Positions 43,325 through 50,902 of a stretch of DNA of 50,902 bases are shown in pieces (within the stretch, counting starts at the first letter, position 1; each line of letters begins with the position of its first letter). The stretch covers positions 1-50,902 of the forward strand of contig PUOC01000209.1 in NCBI GenBank assembly GCA_003551965.1, read 5' to 3'. The translations under genes and the position numbers were made by a program. The notes below the pieces were generated by a model. That model ran no database searches, was not told where the DNA came from, and saw only the letters and a list, made by a program, of their open reading frames with translations. The stretch is from Clostridiales bacterium. GTDB lineage: Bacteria > Bacillota > Limnochordia > Darwinibacteriales > B1SED10-159.

Positions 43325-44827
43325 CTAGGCCCCACTGCTTCCGCGGTACTGCGCGGTCAAGGTCTTGCGGAGAGCAGCTGCCTCGTCCTGCCGCTTTCTA
43401 TGCTCCAGAAAGGAATCATGCAGTGCTTGGCAGCGTTCGCGGTAGATCTCCAGCTGTGCCCGCAGAGCGTCGGGACCCGGACCACCCCAGCGCTCTCGGA
43501 CTGCCACGAAGTGTTCGGGGCTGAGACGTACCTGCAGCTCTTCGGAGTCCATGCTGGGCTTACGGCCGGCACTTTCCTGAAAGGCTTCAAGGAACCAGCG
43601 GTACTCCATGTCGTCGCTGGAGACACCCGCTTCCGCAGCACGTTTAGCCAGGGCTTGTGTAATCTGATGGGCCTGTCGAAAGGATAGGCCTTCGAGGCGG
43701 ACTAGGGAGTCAGCCAGTTCGGTGATGCTGCAGTAGCTCTCTGCAATGCGGCGCCTGGCGGTCTCTGTGTTGATCTGTACACCATCCATGAGTTCATTGA
43801 GAAGAGGCAGGATACGCGCTGCTTCGTCGAAGCCTTGAAGCCCCGCCATCTGCACCGGATCTTCGCCGTCGTTCATGTCGGTGAAGGGCGTATTGTGCAC
43901 CGCCGTCATCACCAGGTCACAGTAACCGATCCCTTTGGAAGCCATCAGCCGCAGATGTTCAATGGGCACGGGGTTGCGTTTTTGCGGCATGATAGAACTG
44001 ATCTGGACCATGCTGTTGGGAACGTAGATCTGTGCCACTTCGTAGCTGGATTGGAAGTTTAAGTCCTGGCTGAAGCGGCCGATGTTGGTCATCAGTATTT
44101 TCAACGCCGAATAGACGTGCAGTAGGTAGTCCGCAGCGGCAATGCAGCCATAGGAGTTCAGTTGCGGTCTGGAAAACCCCAGCAGCTCAGCCATGCGGTG
44201 ACGATCAAGCGGGAAGCCCGTTGTTGTGATGGCCGCTGCACCCATGCTGCAGCAGTCCGCATCATCGAAGGCGTGCAGAAAACGCTGTTGATCCCGGAGC
44301 AGGACTTCGATCCAGGCGGCCAGATAGTGGCCGAAGGTTGTGGGCTGCGCGGGCTGCCCATGGGTGTACGCCACGACAATGGTGTCCTTTTCCGCCTCCG
44401 CCTTGGCAATCAAGGTTTCTATGAGTTGGTGCAGATGGTCGTGGAGGTCCAATAGCGATTGTTTCAGTTTCATCTTGTACATGGTAATGTCCATGTCATT
44501 GCGGCTGCGGCCGGTATGCAGCTTCCCGGCCGTGTCGGTCCCGATTCGTTCCGTCAACGCGTGCTCCAGGTAGAAAAAGACATCTTCAAACTCTCCGGTG
44601 TATTGGACTGCGGATAGGTCCAGCTCCTCCTGCAGTTCAGTCAATCCTGCCAAGAGGCGCTCGGCTTCATCTTTGGTAAGAATGCCCTGTTCAAACAGCA
44701 TGATACAGTGGGCCGTGTTAATGGCGTCCATGGCTTCCAAGAAATGCTCTTGGAAGTCGTAGAAGATAGGTGACAGAACACTATCCTTGAAACTTTCGGC
44801 CGGAAATTTCGACGTGTCTTCTCTCAT
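43325..44827 (-). CDS. Argininosuccinate lyase family C-N lyase, probably catabolic
   Basis: A 500-residue member of the aspartase/fumarase superfamily. Visible motifs are LHTGRSRNDMD near residue 105, AYTHGQPAQPTTFGHYL, and the signature loop SSIMPQKRNPVPIEHLR with the catalytic Ser. True biosynthetic ArgH usually has SSxMPQKKNPD followed by Glu; here the loop has KRNPVP. No argG is nearby. The gene instead overlaps an amidohydrolase gene by four bases and lies beside a ROK regulator and peptide importer. ArgH-like lyases in such settings include EDDS lyase, which cleaves N-succinyl amines. The assignment to the family is firm; the substrate is open. Confidence 0.85.
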   Translation of the reverse strand: MREDTSKFPAESFKDSVLSPIFYDFQEHFLEAMDAINTAHCIMLFEQGILTKDEAERLLAGLTELQEELDLSAVQYTGEFEDVFFYLEHALTERIGTDTAGKLHTGRSRNDMDITMYKMKLKQSLLDLHDHLHQLIETLIAKAEAEKDTIVVAYTHGQPAQPTTFGHYLAAWIEVLLRDQQRFLHAFDDADCCSMGAAAITTTGFPLDRHRMAELLGFSRPQLNSYGCIAAADYLLHVYSALKILMTNIGRFSQDLNFQSSYEVAQIYVPNSMVQISSIMPQKRNPVPIEHLRLMASKGIGYCDLVMTAVHNTPFTDMNDGEDPVQMAGLQGFDEAARILPLLNELMDGVQINTETARRRIAESYCSITELADSLVRLEGLSFRQAHQITQALAKRAAEAGVSSDDMEYRWFLEAFQESAGRKPSMDSEELQVRLSPEHFVAVRERWGGPGPDALRAQLEIYRERCQALHDSFLEHRKRQDEAAALRKTLTAQYRGSSGA

Positions 44828-45771
44828 AGCGCATCCTCCATATGCAGGATCCGGGCCAGATTGCCGGCGAACATCAGTTGGGCATCACTGTCGGGAATGT
44901 TCAGGAAACGCACGGCCTTGTTCTGCTCCTTTAGATAGTCCATGACAAAACCCCTCGGGAAGTGGGAAGAGTCCGTGCCGAATATGATCCGCTCAGCGCC
45001 GAAGGTTTTGTAGAATTTCAGGAACGTCGATTGTATGGTCATCTCATAGGGCATCCACCGCATCCACTGGTTGGAGCCGGAGGTGTCCACATAAACATTT
45101 TCACATACCCAACCAAGAAACAGCAGTTCCCGGGGATGCCCGCAGCCAAAGTGGGGAATAATGAAATTGACATCGGGGAAGTCTTTGGCCACCGGCTCTA
45201 ATACCTGGGGGTTGATGTTCTCGTTGTAAGCGATGCCGCCTGCGGCACCTAAAATGCCGAAATGGACCAGAACAGGGATGTCGTGTTCGGCGCAGACCTC
45301 CCACACGGGATAGGCTGCGGTATCGGTAATCGATTTCGACAATATAGGTGCCAGCAGCTTATATCCCTTTAGGCCTAGTTTTGTCACGGCCCGTTCCAGC
45401 TCGTCGGCGGCGTCGGGAGCAAAGGGATCGTGATGGGCATAGCCGATGAAGCGGTCGGGAGCATGGTTTACCACTTGGGCCAGCCGATCATTGCCTCCGC
45501 CAGTGACGAAAACAATACGTTCAATTCCGTAATGGTCCAGTTCTTGAAGCCACATGCCGGCCAGCTCTTCGTCACTGCGCTGGGTTTTGTCAGCCGGGGG
45601 GAATCCCCAGGCTTTTCCCCACTGTTGCTGGGCCCGAAAAGACTCCCGGTCCCTGGGCTTGGGAGCATGGCTGCGGCGAGACGTCTCTGGAAAACCGAAG
45701 ATCTCTCGAATCGATACATCGGTGACCGGAAAGTGGGCGTGAGAATCGAAGATGGTTAAGCCTGCGTACAT
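44824..45771 (-). CDS. Amidohydrolase family 2 metalloenzyme (ACMSD-like)
   Basis: A 315-residue TIM-barrel amidohydrolase. It opens with FDSHAHFPVTD, the HxH metal motif. Later come GYKLLAPI, PVLVHFG with a metal-ligand His, the FIIPHFGCGHPRE segment with a second His, and FGTDSSHFPRG near the C-terminus, which has the metal Asp. This is the amidohydrolase 2 pattern, shared by decarboxylases and hydrolases such as ACMSD. The ATG has AAGGAG eight bases upstream. The stop codon overlaps the start of the ArgH-like gene, so the two enzymes are co-expressed and probably act in one pathway. Confidence 0.88.
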   Translation of the reverse strand: MYAGLTIFDSHAHFPVTDVSIREIFGFPETSRRSHAPKPRDRESFRAQQQWGKAWGFPPADKTQRSDEELAGMWLQELDHYGIERIVFVTGGGNDRLAQVVNHAPDRFIGYAHHDPFAPDAADELERAVTKLGLKGYKLLAPILSKSITDTAAYPVWEVCAEHDIPVLVHFGILGAAGGIAYNENINPQVLEPVAKDFPDVNFIIPHFGCGHPRELLFLGWVCENVYVDTSGSNQWMRWMPYEMTIQSTFLKFYKTFGAERIIFGTDSSHFPRGFVMDYLKEQNKAVRFLNIPDSDAQLMFAGNLARILHMEDAL

Positions 45772-45827
45772 TGAATGGGCTCCTTTCTTGTGCTCTTTGT
45801 TTCTTCACTGGACTAAAAAAGACTACT

Positions 45828-45840
45828 GTTTTCTTTAAAC
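45828..45840. promoter_or_regulatory. Candidate ROK operator site 1
   Basis: GTTTTCTTTAAAC, of the form GTTT-N5-AAAC, lies 57 bases before the amidohydrolase start codon on its upstream side. The outer four bases are symmetrical; the centre is not. A matching site lies at 45925-45937. Confidence 0.35.
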
Positions 45841-45924
45841 ATGGATCTTGTTTTTCCTGCCCCAGATACACGAAAAGACGCTTAGCGGGGCTTCAACGAT
45901 CGTAAAACACAGAGGAGGAGGTAA

Positions 45925-45937
45925 GTTTTACTAAAAC
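45925..45937. promoter_or_regulatory. Candidate ROK operator site 2
   Basis: GTTTTACTAAAAC is a perfect 13-base palindrome of the form GTTT-N5-AAAC, 42 bases upstream of the promoter -35 of the ROK gene. It resembles the GTTT...AAAC operators bound by ROK repressors such as XylR. Confidence 0.5.
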
Positions 45938-45978
45938 ATTACAAATAAAATGCAGGAGTTCAATTGATTAGTTCGAAG

Positions 45979-46007
45979 TTAACAGCATCTTTTTAAGGTC
46001 GTCTAAT
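45979..46007 (+). promoter_or_regulatory. Promoter of the ROK regulator gene
   Basis: TTAACA (45979-45984) and TCTAAT (46002-46007) are separated by 17 bases. Transcription should start near 46014, about 26 bases before the start codon. Confidence 0.5.
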
Positions 46008-46039
46008 TAAGTCGGAGAAGGAACAAGGGATGACGAAAC

Positions 46040-47242
46040 ATGGGAAAGACGGTAAAAGGCAGTGCGCAGCTGATTAAGGGACTAAACACGTCGCTGGTCC
46101 TTGATGTTATCCGACGCCGGGGACCCTTAAGCCGTTCTGCCATTGCGCGCAGAACCGGAATCAGCAATCCAGCGGTGTCAACCTTGATCCATCATCTTGT
46201 GGAGCGCGGAGTGGTGGAAGAGGTGGGAAAGGCACCAAGTACCGGCGGGCGCCCTGCCCATCTGCTGCGCTTTAACCCCAGGGCGGGCTACTTGATCGGT
46301 GTCGATGTCGGGGCGCAGAAAATCACGGGCGGCGTGGTTGATTTAGGCGGAGAGATTGTCACCCGTCTTTCCACGAAGACGGTGTCTCCAGTTCGGGCCA
46401 CATCAAGGCTGATTGCACTGATTGGCAACTTGATCGATGCCTCCCAGGTTGTTCCGGATAGGATTTGGGGCATCGGTCTGGGAGTTCCTGGGGTAACGGA
46501 CCCCATGGGGCAGAGTATTACGCTGATCCCCGGTTTGGAGTGGGACAACCTCAACGTGGGCCAAATCTTGACAGAACATTTCTCGGTCCCAGTCTGGGCG
46601 GACAATGATGCCAACGCGGCGGTCTTGGGTGAGCGTTGGCGGGGTGCTCTGGAGGATGTGGAGTATGGTCTCTGCGTCAATATTGGCACAGGTATTGGTG
46701 TGGGGCTGCTCTTGGACGGCCAGGTATACCGGGGCAAGATGGGTGCCGCGGGTGAAGTGGGATATTGGGTTTTTCGCGAACAAGCCCTGGAGCGGCAGGG
46801 TAATGGTTTCGGACACTTGGAGTCTTTTGCGGCAGGACCGGGCATTGCCCGGCGTGCTGCAGAGTACCTGGCGGACACCAACGGGGCCGAATCTAGGCTC
46901 AAGGCCCGGGGACTGCAACTGACCGCCAAGGATGTATTTGAGGCCGCAGCGCAAGGCGATCCGGCGGCTGTGGCCATCGTCAACGAAACCACGGAAGTCT
47001 TAGGCTCAGCACTGGCCAATATGTGCACGCTGCTGGATGTGGAGCGGGTTGTCCTGACCGGAGGCGTATCTTCCGCCGGGGAGATGCTTCTGCAGCCGAT
47101 ACGCAGAATTGTGCAGGCAGTGGTGCCCTACCCGCCGGAGGTGATTGTCAGCCGTATGCAAGAGGATGCAGGCATTTTAGGTTGCGCGGCCGGTGTCATG
47201 GAACAGCGAACCAATCATATCCGTTTTTCCACGTTAGGATAG
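46040..47242 (+). CDS. ROK family transcriptional repressor
   Basis: A 400-residue regulator. Residues about 15-75 form a winged helix-turn-helix: LVLDVIRRRGPLSRSAIARRTGISNPAVSTLIHHLVERGVV in order, then GRPAHLLRFNP. The ROK domain follows with VGVDVGAQKITGG-like ATPase loop (IGVDVGAQ), NDANAAVLGERWRG, NIGTGIGVGLLLDG and GAAGEVGYWVF. The zinc-binding CxCGxxGC motif of ROK kinases is absent and the His of GEIGH is Tyr, so sugar-kinase activity is unlikely. It should sense a ligand and control the divergent lyase/amidohydrolase operon and the downstream peptide importer. Confidence 0.92.
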   Translation: MGKTVKGSAQLIKGLNTSLVLDVIRRRGPLSRSAIARRTGISNPAVSTLIHHLVERGVVEEVGKAPSTGGRPAHLLRFNPRAGYLIGVDVGAQKITGGVVDLGGEIVTRLSTKTVSPVRATSRLIALIGNLIDASQVVPDRIWGIGLGVPGVTDPMGQSITLIPGLEWDNLNVGQILTEHFSVPVWADNDANAAVLGERWRGALEDVEYGLCVNIGTGIGVGLLLDGQVYRGKMGAAGEVGYWVFREQALERQGNGFGHLESFAAGPGIARRAAEYLADTNGAESRLKARGLQLTAKDVFEAAAQGDPAAVAIVNETTEVLGSALANMCTLLDVERVVLTGGVSSAGEMLLQPIRRIVQAVVPYPPEVIVSRMQEDAGILGCAAGVMEQRTNHIRFSTLG

Positions 47243-47349
47243 GGATTGGTACAGAAGCAGCAGGGGAGGTGATGCTGAAGGAGAAGCGCCAACGTCCCAC
47301 GGAGTTGTCGAAAAACAGACGGCAAGAGATCACAAAGGGAGGTTTTACG

Positions 47350-48936
47350 ATGCATTTGTCTTGGCAGAAAGCATCTGTTTTCACTGTAGCGTTGGCTTGT
47401 GTGCTGGTGTTGGCAGGCGGTACGGTTCTCGCAGATACGCCGCAGTATGGCGGAACATTTAACTGGGCCATGCCCCGGGACGTCGGCAGTGTCGATCCGG
47501 CTTCGTCACACTCAACACCGCGGATTAACGTTTCCAATATGATTTTCAACGGCCTTGTGCAGTTTGACGAAGACGCCAATGTGGTGCCTGACTTGGCCCA
47601 CAGCTGGGATGTGTCCGATGATGGTATGACCTATACGTTCTATTTGGAAGAGGACGTCTATTTCCACAGCGGACGCAAGATGACCGCGGCGGATGTGAAA
47701 TTTTCCTTTGAACGTCTGTCCAACCCCAAAACCGAAGCTCTGGGCTATTGGCTTCTGGACAGTATCAAGGGCAAGATTGCCTATGCCGACGGTGAAGCCG
47801 ACGAGATCGAAGGAATACGGGTGATTGACGACTATACCGTCGAGATACAGTTGGAAACTGGCGACGGCGGTTTCCTGCGCAAATTGGGAACGGCTTATGC
47901 ATCGATTGTCTGCAGCGACGGCATCGGTGATGAGATGGAACTGATTGAGCCCATCGGTACCGGTCCTTTCCAATATGTAGAGTATGAACCCAATGAGCAT
48001 GTGAAGCTGGAACGCTTTGACAATTACTGGGAAGAAGGACTGCCGTATTTGGATGCCGTGCACATTGATATGCTGGTGGATGACTCCGTTCAGATGATGC
48101 GGTACCAGGTGGGCGATCAGGATCTGATGGATATTGTGGATCCAGTCATCCTGCATACGCTGCAGAGTCTGCCGCAGTTTGCCGACACCATCGAACAGCG
48201 CCGCGGCGCTAGTGTGCAGATCTTGACACTCAACAACCAAAAAGAGCCGTTCACCGACAAGCGTGTCCGGCAGGCAGTGCTCTATGCCATTGACCGCGAG
48301 CGCATAACCCAAGACGTCATCGGAGGTCTGGGAGCACCGGCCTATACGCCGGCCCCCACGGCCATTTCCGAACTGCTTGGCTTGGAGGACGCCTATGAGT
48401 ATAACCCCGATAAGGCCCGGGAACTGCTGGCCGAGGCGGGTTACGAGGATGGGTTCTCGGTTGAAGCACCCACTGTGCCGACTGTATGGCAGCGCCTGAC
48501 CTTGGAAGGTGTCCAGGCTGACCTGGAAAAGGTAGGCATCGATGTGGAAGTGCAGGTCATGGAACCGGCCGCCTACTCTGCAATGATGAACCAAGGCGAG
48601 GCGGTCATGGGCAACATGAATGTGGGATCACAGATGGCCGATCCCGATGAAGTGTTCTATGAGTTCCTCCATTCCAGCCGAACGCCGGGACTCAACCGGG
48701 CTGTGTTCAAGAATGACGAGTTTGATGCCATTGTTGAAGAGGCTCGGGTCACCACCGACGAAGAAAAGTGGCTGGAACTGTATCGTGAAGCGGCGGCCAT
48801 CGTGGTAGAGGAAGCTCCCTGGGCGTTCATTCACTATCCGTATATCAATCGCGCGATCGCAGAGAACCTGCACGGCGTCAGACAGTTCCCGACCCGGCCA
48901 GATCTCTGCATCAAAGAAGCTTGGTTCTCGGAGTAG
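47350..48936 (+). CDS. Peptide/nickel-type ABC transporter substrate-binding protein
   Basis: A 528-residue family 5 solute-binding protein (DppA/OppA-like). The signal peptide covers residues 1 to about 28 and ends GGTVLADTP. There is no lipobox cysteine at the cleavage point, so it appears to be released rather than lipid-anchored. The mature part starts YGGTFNWAMPRDVGSVDPASS and has the family's GLVQFDEDANVVPDLAHSWDVSDDG in order, FHSGRKMTAADVKFSFER, PIGTGPFQ and DKRVRQAVLYAIDRERI. GGGAGG precedes the ATG. It lies 107 bases after the ROK gene and is followed by two permease genes. Confidence 0.95.
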   Translation: MHLSWQKASVFTVALACVLVLAGGTVLADTPQYGGTFNWAMPRDVGSVDPASSHSTPRINVSNMIFNGLVQFDEDANVVPDLAHSWDVSDDGMTYTFYLEEDVYFHSGRKMTAADVKFSFERLSNPKTEALGYWLLDSIKGKIAYADGEADEIEGIRVIDDYTVEIQLETGDGGFLRKLGTAYASIVCSDGIGDEMELIEPIGTGPFQYVEYEPNEHVKLERFDNYWEEGLPYLDAVHIDMLVDDSVQMMRYQVGDQDLMDIVDPVILHTLQSLPQFADTIEQRRGASVQILTLNNQKEPFTDKRVRQAVLYAIDRERITQDVIGGLGAPAYTPAPTAISELLGLEDAYEYNPDKARELLAEAGYEDGFSVEAPTVPTVWQRLTLEGVQADLEKVGIDVEVQVMEPAAYSAMMNQGEAVMGNMNVGSQMADPDEVFYEFLHSSRTPGLNRAVFKNDEFDAIVEEARVTTDEEKWLELYREAAAIVVEEAPWAFIHYPYINRAIAENLHGVRQFPTRPDLCIKEAWFSE

Positions 48937-48980
48937 TGGTGAGTTTATAGAACCGACAAGCATTGGGCCGGTGCGGTGAG

Positions 48981-49006
48981 GAAGGGGTTCCGTGGGGAGC
49001 CCCTTC
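48981..49006 (+). terminator. Hairpin between the binding protein and permease genes
   Basis: GAAGGGGTTCC (48981-48991) pairs with GGAGCCCCTTC (48996-49006) with one mismatch and the loop GTGG. No T run follows. Such hairpins often reduce permease expression relative to the binding protein. Confidence 0.5.
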
Positions 49007-49074
49007 TGCTGTCGAACTGTTGGGCAGGCTATCAGGGGCGAACGCGTCGGCCGCAGAGAGGTGAGGTGAAAACA

Positions 49075-49995
49075 GTGCAGGAATACCTGTTAAAGCGCCT
49101 TGTGATTGCTATACCCACGGTGGTGGGCATCACCATTGTGGCGTTTCTATTGATGTATGTGCTGCCCGGGGATCCCATGGATATCCTCATGGCTGAACGG
49201 CTGGACCCCGGAACGGTCGCGATGCTCCGCCAGGAAATGGGATTGGATGATCCGATTCACCTGCAGTACGTCCGTTTCGTGACCAATGCCGTGCAGGGAG
49301 ACTTTGGCCGGTCGTATCACACGGGACGGCCCGTGCGGGATATGCTGGCTAGAGCCCTTCCGGCTACCATAAAAGTCAGTGCCTGGGCCTATCTGATATC
49401 CATTATCCTGGGCATTCCCTTGGGAACCTATGCTGCCGTGCGGCACAATTCTTGGGCCGACACCGGCACGATGTTCCTGGCCTTGGCGGGGATCTGTGCA
49501 CCGCCCTTTGTCGTGGCATTATTCCTTCTTTATCTCTTTGGCTTTCACATCCAGCTGTTTCCGCTGGGAGGATACGGGACATGGATGCACATGGTCCTGC
49601 CCGCAATTACCCTGGGCATTCGTCCTGCGGCACTGCTGGCCCGCATCACCCGTTCAGGGATGCTGGAAGTGCTGCGCCAGGACTATGTAAGAACGGCCCG
49701 TTCCAAGGGTCTGCGGGAACAGATCGTCATCGGCCGCCATGCCCTGAAAAACACCTTGATACCGGTAATTACGGTCATGGGAACGCAGATCAGCGGCCTG
49801 CTGAGCGGATCCGTGGTCGTAGAAGCCATCTTTGCCTGGCCGGGAATGGGACACATGTCTGTGGAGGCCATCTCTGCCAGGGATTTTCCGGTGGTACAGG
49901 GGGTTGTTTTGGTGTCCGCTATTATTGTCGTCGTTATCAATTTGCTGGTTGATGTAAGCTATGGATTTGTTGATCCGAGGATACGATATGATTGA
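49075..49995 (+). CDS. Peptide-type ABC transporter permease, DppB-like
   Basis: A 306-residue permease. It begins EYLLKRLVIAIPTVVGITIVAFLLM and has VLPGDPMD, the usual opening of DppB/OppB proteins. Six membrane helices are visible. The EAA loop that contacts the ATPases is in DYVRTARSKGLREQIVIGRHALKNTLIPV in order. It ends in the GFVDPRIRYD tail typical of the family. The GTG at 49075 follows GAGGTG by six bases; a GTG nine bases upstream is possible. Confidence 0.95.
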   Translation: MQEYLLKRLVIAIPTVVGITIVAFLLMYVLPGDPMDILMAERLDPGTVAMLRQEMGLDDPIHLQYVRFVTNAVQGDFGRSYHTGRPVRDMLARALPATIKVSAWAYLISIILGIPLGTYAAVRHNSWADTGTMFLALAGICAPPFVVALFLLYLFGFHIQLFPLGGYGTWMHMVLPAITLGIRPAALLARITRSGMLEVLRQDYVRTARSKGLREQIVIGRHALKNTLIPVITVMGTQISGLLSGSVVVEAIFAWPGMGHMSVEAISARDFPVVQGVVLVSAIIVVVINLLVDVSYGFVDPRIRYD

Positions 49996-50025
49996 ATTCG
50001 TTCCGGCAAAGGAGGTTAAGAAGCT

Positions 50026-50902
50026 GTGACAAATACACAAACAGGAGAACGCCGATTTCCTGCACTGCACTCGGCGGGAGAATTCCTGCGGCGGGCGGCC
50101 AGAAGCAAACCCACTGTGGCCGGGGCCATTTTGGTGCTGTTCTTCATCGGTGTTGCTCTTTTTGCGCCTTGGATCGCCCCCCACAGTCCCCGGGAACAGC
50201 ACCGGGACGGATACGATATGGGCCTGCCCCATCCACCCTTCAGTAATCCCAAGTTCATACTCGGTACCGATCATCTGGGGCGAGATGTTTTAAGCCGGCT
50301 CATTTTTGGTACCCGCATATCTTTGTTGGTCGGATTCGGTGCCATGGCCTTTGCTACGGTGGTCGGGGTGGTCCTAGGGCTTTTATCCGGCTATTACGGA
50401 CGTCACTTGGATATGGCCATCATGCGGGTTGTGGATGTGATCATGGCATTTCCCAGTTTTATCTTGATTATGGCGACAGTGGGAAGCCTGCGGCCGGGAA
50501 TTTTGACATTGTTTTTTGCCATCGGGATCGTCCGATGGGCCGGTATGGCGCGTCTGGCCCGGAGCCAAGTTCTGACCATCAAGGAACTGGACTACGTGGA
50601 TGCGGCTCGGGCCGTGGGCATCTCTGATCTGCGCATCATGCTGAAGTATATTCTTCCCAACTCCTGGGCGCCGATTATCGTTTCTTTGACCATGGGCATT
50701 GCTGCGGTCATTTTGGTGGAGGCCAGTCTCAGTTTTCTTGGCCTAGGCGTGCAGCCCCCGACGCCAAGCTGGGGTGTGATGGTCAATGAAACGCGGGGTT
50801 ACATGTTTTTGCGCCCTAGCCTCGTCTTTATTCCGAGCCTGGCCATTGCCGCCGCGGTATTAGGCTTCAGTCTTTTGGGAGACGGCCTGCGGGACATTCT
50901 CG
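50026..50902 (+). CDS. Peptide-type ABC transporter permease, DppC-like (3' end outside the window)
   Basis: The reading frame is open from a GTG at 50026, with AAAGGAGG ten bases upstream, to the window edge, 292 codons. The protein shows an N-terminal cytoplasmic stretch, a first helix at VAGAILVLFFIGVALFAPW in order, and then LGTDHLGRDVLSRLIFGTRISL, the DppC/OppC signature. The EAA loop is YVDAARAVGISDLRIMLKYILPN in order. ASLSFLGLGVQPPTPSWGVM and LGFSLLGDGLRDIL near the edge are the usual C-terminal motifs, so only a few residues are missing. The ATPase genes of the importer should lie beyond the window. Confidence 0.95.
   Translation, partial: MTNTQTGERRFPALHSAGEFLRRAARSKPTVAGAILVLFFIGVALFAPWIAPHSPREQHRDGYDMGLPHPPFSNPKFILGTDHLGRDVLSRLIFGTRISLLVGFGAMAFATVVGVVLGLLSGYYGRHLDMAIMRVVDVIMAFPSFILIMATVGSLRPGILTLFFAIGIVRWAGMARLARSQVLTIKELDYVDAARAVGISDLRIMLKYILPNSWAPIIVSLTMGIAAVILVEASLSFLGLGVQPPTPSWGVMVNETRGYMFLRPSLVFIPSLAIAAAVLGFSLLGDGLRDIL

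Noticed and set aside
47512-48594. Minus-strand open frame of 360 codons
   Set aside because: It is antisense to the solute-binding protein gene and has the skewed composition of a shadow frame.

Overview
The window looks like chromosome of a member of the Bacillota (Firmicutes) with fairly high G+C (roughly 55-60% by eye). Signs of this are the PurS/PurL/PurQ split FGAM synthase, a purine riboswitch leading a long pur operon, a SpoIID/LytB-domain protein, a DUF1700 (HAAS) protein, strong GGAGG ribosome binding sites, frequent GTG/TTG starts and an LnrLMN-like ABC exporter with a NarL-type two-component system. The substrate-binding protein has a non-lipoprotein signal peptide, which would fit a lineage such as the Limnochordia, but this placement is a guess. 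I saw no tRNA, rRNA, insertion sequence, phage gene or CRISPR array.

Layout. 1-9 kb: a 5'-truncated helical-repeat protein, a deoxyinosine glycosylase-like UDG protein and a convergent tRNA CCA-adding enzyme. Then comes a plus-strand run of small accessory genes: GNAT, rhomboid protease, MIF-type tautomerase, AAC(6')-like acetyltransferase, ANT-like nucleotidyltransferase, CPBP protease, and a secreted alpha/beta-hydrolase whose catalytic serine is replaced by glycine. 9-20 kb: SpoIID-like and SIMPL proteins (minus strand), then amidase, VOC protein, HAAS protein, a membrane-anchored class C beta-lactamase-like hydrolase, a GH4 glycosidase with the CHEV motif of alpha-galacturonidases, and an M20 peptidase.

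19.7-29.9 kb: a promoter, a guanine-type riboswitch with an intrinsic terminator, and the operon purEKCSQLFMND. All nine gene junctions overlap, and the operon ends in a terminator. It encodes every step from PRPP to IMP except those of PurB and PurH (and the PurN/PurT choice is PurN); purB and purH are not in the window.

30-36.3 kb: ANT(6)-like adenylyltransferase, DUF4282-type membrane protein, alpha/beta-hydrolase, RelA/SpoT-type alarmone synthetase with a coiled-coil tail, nitroreductase, DJ-1/PfpI protein, and an ABC pair whose ATPase has lost key catalytic motifs. 36.6-41.6 kb: an exporter operon (ATPase, two ABC-2 permeases, histidine kinase, response regulator), arranged like the LnrLMN/LnrJK antibiotic-resistance system. 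41.7-43.1 kb: uridine kinase, then a near-consensus promoter driving a small secreted Gly/Ala-rich peptide and a small membrane protein; this two-gene cassette is the least explained part of the window.

43.3-50.9 kb: a probable catabolic locus. An ArgH-family lyase and a metal-dependent amidohydrolase diverge from a ROK repressor, which is followed by a DppA/B/C-type peptide ABC importer that runs off the window edge. The shared intergenic region carries GTTT-N5-AAAC sites that could be operators.
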